Translations under genes and position numbers: made by a program
Assembly: GCF_038957035.1 (NCBI RefSeq)
Contig: NZ_CP152412.1
Location: forward strand, 5,328,501-5,392,500
DNA length: 64,000 nucleotides
Direction of reading: 5' to 3'
Source: Bradyrhizobium sp. B097
GTDB taxonomy: Bacteria > Pseudomonadota > Alphaproteobacteria > Rhizobiales > Xanthobacteraceae
Part shown: one piece after another, positions 62,076-64,000 of the stretch
Numbering within the stretch: position 1 is the first letter of the stretch
How the letters are laid out: each line of letters starts with the position of its first letter
Notes under the pieces: generated by a model
The model's input: the letters and a program-made list of their open reading frames with translations, nothing else
The model's database searches: none
Told to the model about the DNA's origin: nothing

Positions 62076-62957
62076 TCAATGCAGATGCGTCGGACGATCG
62101 TCGTTGTCAGCATCCGCGACCGGCGCTGCATAGGGAGCCGCAGCCGATGCCGGCGAGGTCACACTTGCGCCGTGCGTCTGGGCCGCAAGCTGGCGCTCCT
62201 GGTCGCGGTAGGACTTCCAGCCCCAGGGCAGGCTGATCAAATAAGCGACCGAACCCGCCGAGAGGATGTGCCAGGGATAGCCGATCAGCAGCGCAACGAA
62301 GAACACCACCGAGACGAACACCGGCAGCACCATCTCCGGCGGCACGCGCATCTTCACAGTCTTGCCGGAGAACACCGGCAGCCGCGACACCATCAGGAAG
62401 GCGATCAGGAGCGTGTAGAACGCCGTCAGCGTCGCCGGCGGCATCGGCACACCGAGGAAGGCGAGATAGATCGGCAGCAGCACGGTGATCGCGCCGGCCG
62501 GTGCCGGCACGCCGGTAAAGTAATTCGCGGCGAAAGCCGGCTTGTTCGGATCGTCGATCGAGGCATTGAAGCGCGCCAGCCGCAGGCCGCCGGAGATCGC
62601 GAACACCATCGCGGCGATCCAGCCGCCATTGTTCAATTCATGCAGCTGCCAGAAATACAGGATCAGGCCCGGCGCGACGCCGAAATTGACGAAGTCGGCG
62701 AGGCTATCGAGCTCGGCGCCGAATTTCGACTGGCCCTTGATCATGCGGGCGACGCGGCCGTCGATGCCGTCGAGGATCGCGGCGAACACGATGGCGGCGA
62801 CCGCCAGCTCCATCCGCCCTTCCGTCGACAGCCGGATCGCGGTCAGGCCGGCGCAGATCGCCAGCAGCGTGATCATGTTGGGCACGAGCATCCGCACCGG
62901 GATCGGGCGGAACCGGCGGCGGCGAGACTCGGTGGAGTTGGGATCAAAGGGCATCAT
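62076..62957 (-). CDS. pssA: CDP-diacylglycerol-serine O-phosphatidyltransferase
   Basis: 293 residues from the ATG at 62957 (MMPFDPN). The CDP-alcohol phosphotransferase signature is complete: DGIDGRVARMIKGQSKFGAE, then LDSLAD, i.e. DG-x2-AR-x8-G-x3-D-x3-D. About eight helices follow PNMITLLAICAGLTAIRLST. It makes phosphatidylserine from CDP-diacylglycerol and serine in the inner membrane. It lies 177 bases downstream of psd, the next enzyme of the route to phosphatidylethanolamine. Confidence 0.95.
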   Translation of the reverse strand: MMPFDPNSTESRRRRFRPIPVRMLVPNMITLLAICAGLTAIRLSTEGRMELAVAAIVFAAILDGIDGRVARMIKGQSKFGAELDSLADFVNFGVAPGLILYFWQLHELNNGGWIAAMVFAISGGLRLARFNASIDDPNKPAFAANYFTGVPAPAGAITVLLPIYLAFLGVPMPPATLTAFYTLLIAFLMVSRLPVFSGKTVKMRVPPEMVLPVFVSVVFFVALLIGYPWHILSAGSVAYLISLPWGWKSYRDQERQLAAQTHGASVTSPASAAAPYAAPVADADNDDRPTHLH

Positions 62958-63015
62958 GGTCTTGCAATATAGCAAGCATGGCCCGGCTCCGCCATTGGCG
63001 CCGGAACCAGCTGGT

Positions 63016-63070
63016 TAAAGCGTTTTCCAGCGAAGTGGATACCGGTTCGCGTTAAGAAAACGCGTCAAAA
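63016..63070. repeat. AAAACGCGTCAAAA family intergenic element
   Basis: TAAAGCGTTTTCCAGCGAAG, then ACCGGTTCGCG and AAAACGCGTCAAAA. Inverted relative to the copy at 48397-48453. It occupies the psd-pssA gap. Confidence 0.75.
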
Positions 63071-63134
63071 TGGAAATCTGGAGCTCCCGTTCCGATTCCG
63101 AGCGGAACGGGAGCTCCGGCCTGCCGAAACAGCG

Positions 63135-63833
63135 TTAATCGGCGCGGTAGGTGCGGCCCGGGTCGGCGTTGCGGAAATCCGCAAGAATCGTCTCGCCGGC
63201 AACCGCGGTCTGCCCCTCGGAGACCAGGGCCTTGGTGCCCTCGGGCAGGTAGACGTCGAGCCGCGAGCCGAAGCGGATCAGGCCGAAGCGTTCGCCCGCG
63301 CCGATCGACTGGCCTTCCTTGACGAAGCAGACGATGCGGCGCGCCACGAGGCCGGCGATCTGGACCACGCCGATGCGGCCATTGGCGCCGGAGATCACCA
63401 GCGAGTTGCGCTCATTGTCCTCGCTCGCCTTGTCGAGCTCGGCATTGATGAAGGCGCCGGGCCGGTAGGCGATACGGTCGATGCGGCCGGCAACCGGGCT
63501 GCGGTTCACGTGGCAGTTGAACACGCTCATGAACACCGAGACCCGCGGCAGCGGCTTGTCGCCGAGGCCAAGCTCGGCCGGCGGCAGCGCCTGCACCACC
63601 ATGGAGACGCGGCCATCGGCCGGCGACACGACGATGCCGTCGCGCAGCGGCGTCACGCGGACGGGATCGCGGAAGAACAGCGCGCACCAGACCGTGAGCA
63701 GCGTCCCGATCCAGCCCAGCGGGGTCCAGATCCAGAACAGGATCAGGCTCGCCAGGGCGAAGCCACCGATGAACGGATAGCCCTCTGGGTGGATCGGCGG
63801 GATCTGCGCGCGGATGGAATTGGCGATCGACAT
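63135..63833 (-). CDS. psd: Phosphatidylserine decarboxylase proenzyme
   Basis: 232 residues, the short Psd form. Two membrane helices are near the N-terminus ([20 protein letters not shown] and following). The decarboxylase core has [20 protein letters not shown] and [20 protein letters not shown]. The self-cleavage site is [11 protein letters not shown] between Gly189 and Ser190, which makes the pyruvoyl group. It converts phosphatidylserine to phosphatidylethanolamine. It precedes pssA on the same strand. Confidence 0.95.
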   Translation of the reverse strand: MSIANSIRAQIPPIHPEGYPFIGGFALASLILFWIWTPLGWIGTLLTVWCALFFRDPVRVTPLRDGIVVSPADGRVSMVVQALPPAELGLGDKPLPRVSVFMSVFNCHVNRSPVAGRIDRIAYRPGAFINAELDKASEDNERNSLVISGANGRIGVVQIAGLVARRIVCFVKEGQSIGAGERFGLIRFGSRLDVYLPEGTKALVSEGQTAVAGETILADFRNADPGRTYRAD

Positions 63834-63878
63834 CAGAGCTCGCTTGCGTTTCCCCGCCCTGTTTGGCGGGAGAGGCCT

Positions 63879-63977
63879 AAAGCGCGATGAGATTAGGTCG
63901 AAGCGTCATCGCGCTTTAGTTCATTGTTTAAGCATGATCTTTTCGGAAAACCGCTTCGCACTTTTCCGGATCATGCC
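63879..63977. repeat. GCATGATCCGGAAAAGTG family intergenic element, inverted copy 3
   Basis: Runs from AAAGCGCGATGAGATTAGG through GCATGATCTTTTCGGAAAAC to CACTTTTCCGGATCATGC, i.e. in the opposite direction to the copies at 17790 and 60016. It lies directly upstream of psd. Confidence 0.8.
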
Positions 63978-64000
63978 CTAAATCGACTATTCCGCGGCGG

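Noticed and set aside
63987..64000. A gene ending at the right edge (reverse TAG with Ala-Ala-Glu before it)
   Set aside because: Only 14 bases are inside the window, so the reading is not supportable.

Overview
The window looks like chromosomal DNA of a Bradyrhizobium-type alphaproteobacterium (Nitrobacteraceae). The support is high GC with strong GC3, the acpXL-fabZ-fabF-fabF-lpxXL cluster for very-long-chain acylation of lipid A, BA14K and IalB family proteins, two adjacent Kup transporters, and many copies of palindromic intergenic repeats of a kind common in Bradyrhizobium. No prophage, integrase, transposase, CRISPR array or secretion island was seen. Apart from the edge-truncated first gene and one gene remnant, the coding regions look intact.

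Layout. 1-1.6 kb: start of a TonB-dependent siderophore receptor (leftward, cut by the window edge) behind an array of TTCTAA half-sites, a small unknown gene and a MarR regulator. 1.6-6.7 kb: RND efflux adaptor and pump, divergent from marR, then an IalB protein. 6.7-13.2 kb: GNAT acetyltransferase, tRNA-Gln(CUG), PBP1A, a coiled-coil protein, gamma-glutamyltransferase. 13.3-19.4 kb: remnant of a class III aminotransferase, APC amino-acid permease, BA14K protein, a SoxC-like molybdenum sulfite/sulfane dehydrogenase with its cytochrome c, and an extradiol dioxygenase-like protein behind a perfect palindrome. 19.4-26.6 kb: PAS-GGDEF-EAL protein, divergent HerA-like ATPase, AhpD-like protein, MgtC-like protein, ParB-like protein, KirBac potassium channel. 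26.8-31.0 kb: the very-long-chain fatty acid/lipid A operon. 31.2-39.7 kb (leftward): polyamine-type binding protein, PLP aminotransferase, rhodanese, two Kup potassium transporters in tandem, MotB and MotA. 40-47.1 kb: quinone oxidoreductase, FAD amino-acid oxidase plus ThDP enzyme pair, a soluble chemoreceptor with duplicated PAS domains. 47.2-54.5 kb: a complete acyl-CoA beta-oxidation module (SCP2-type thiolase, two MaoC hydratases, SDR, LCAD-like dehydrogenase) divergent from a TetR regulator, acyl-CoA ligase and DUF2889 protein, with a perfect palindrome between the two arms. 54.6-64 kb: GrpB, EamA exporter, AhpD-like and cupin pair, MocR regulator, SDR, a TerC-family protein behind a probable Mn-type (yybP-ykoY) riboswitch, RraA-like protein, and the pssA/psd pair of phosphatidylethanolamine synthesis.

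Themes. Envelope building recurs (PBP1A, VLCFA-lipid A, pssA/psd, RND pump). Potassium handling is well represented (KirBac, two Kup). At least seven families of inverted-repeat intergenic elements (12 copies listed) punctuate the gaps between genes. In two families, paired sequence changes keep each arm able to fold.
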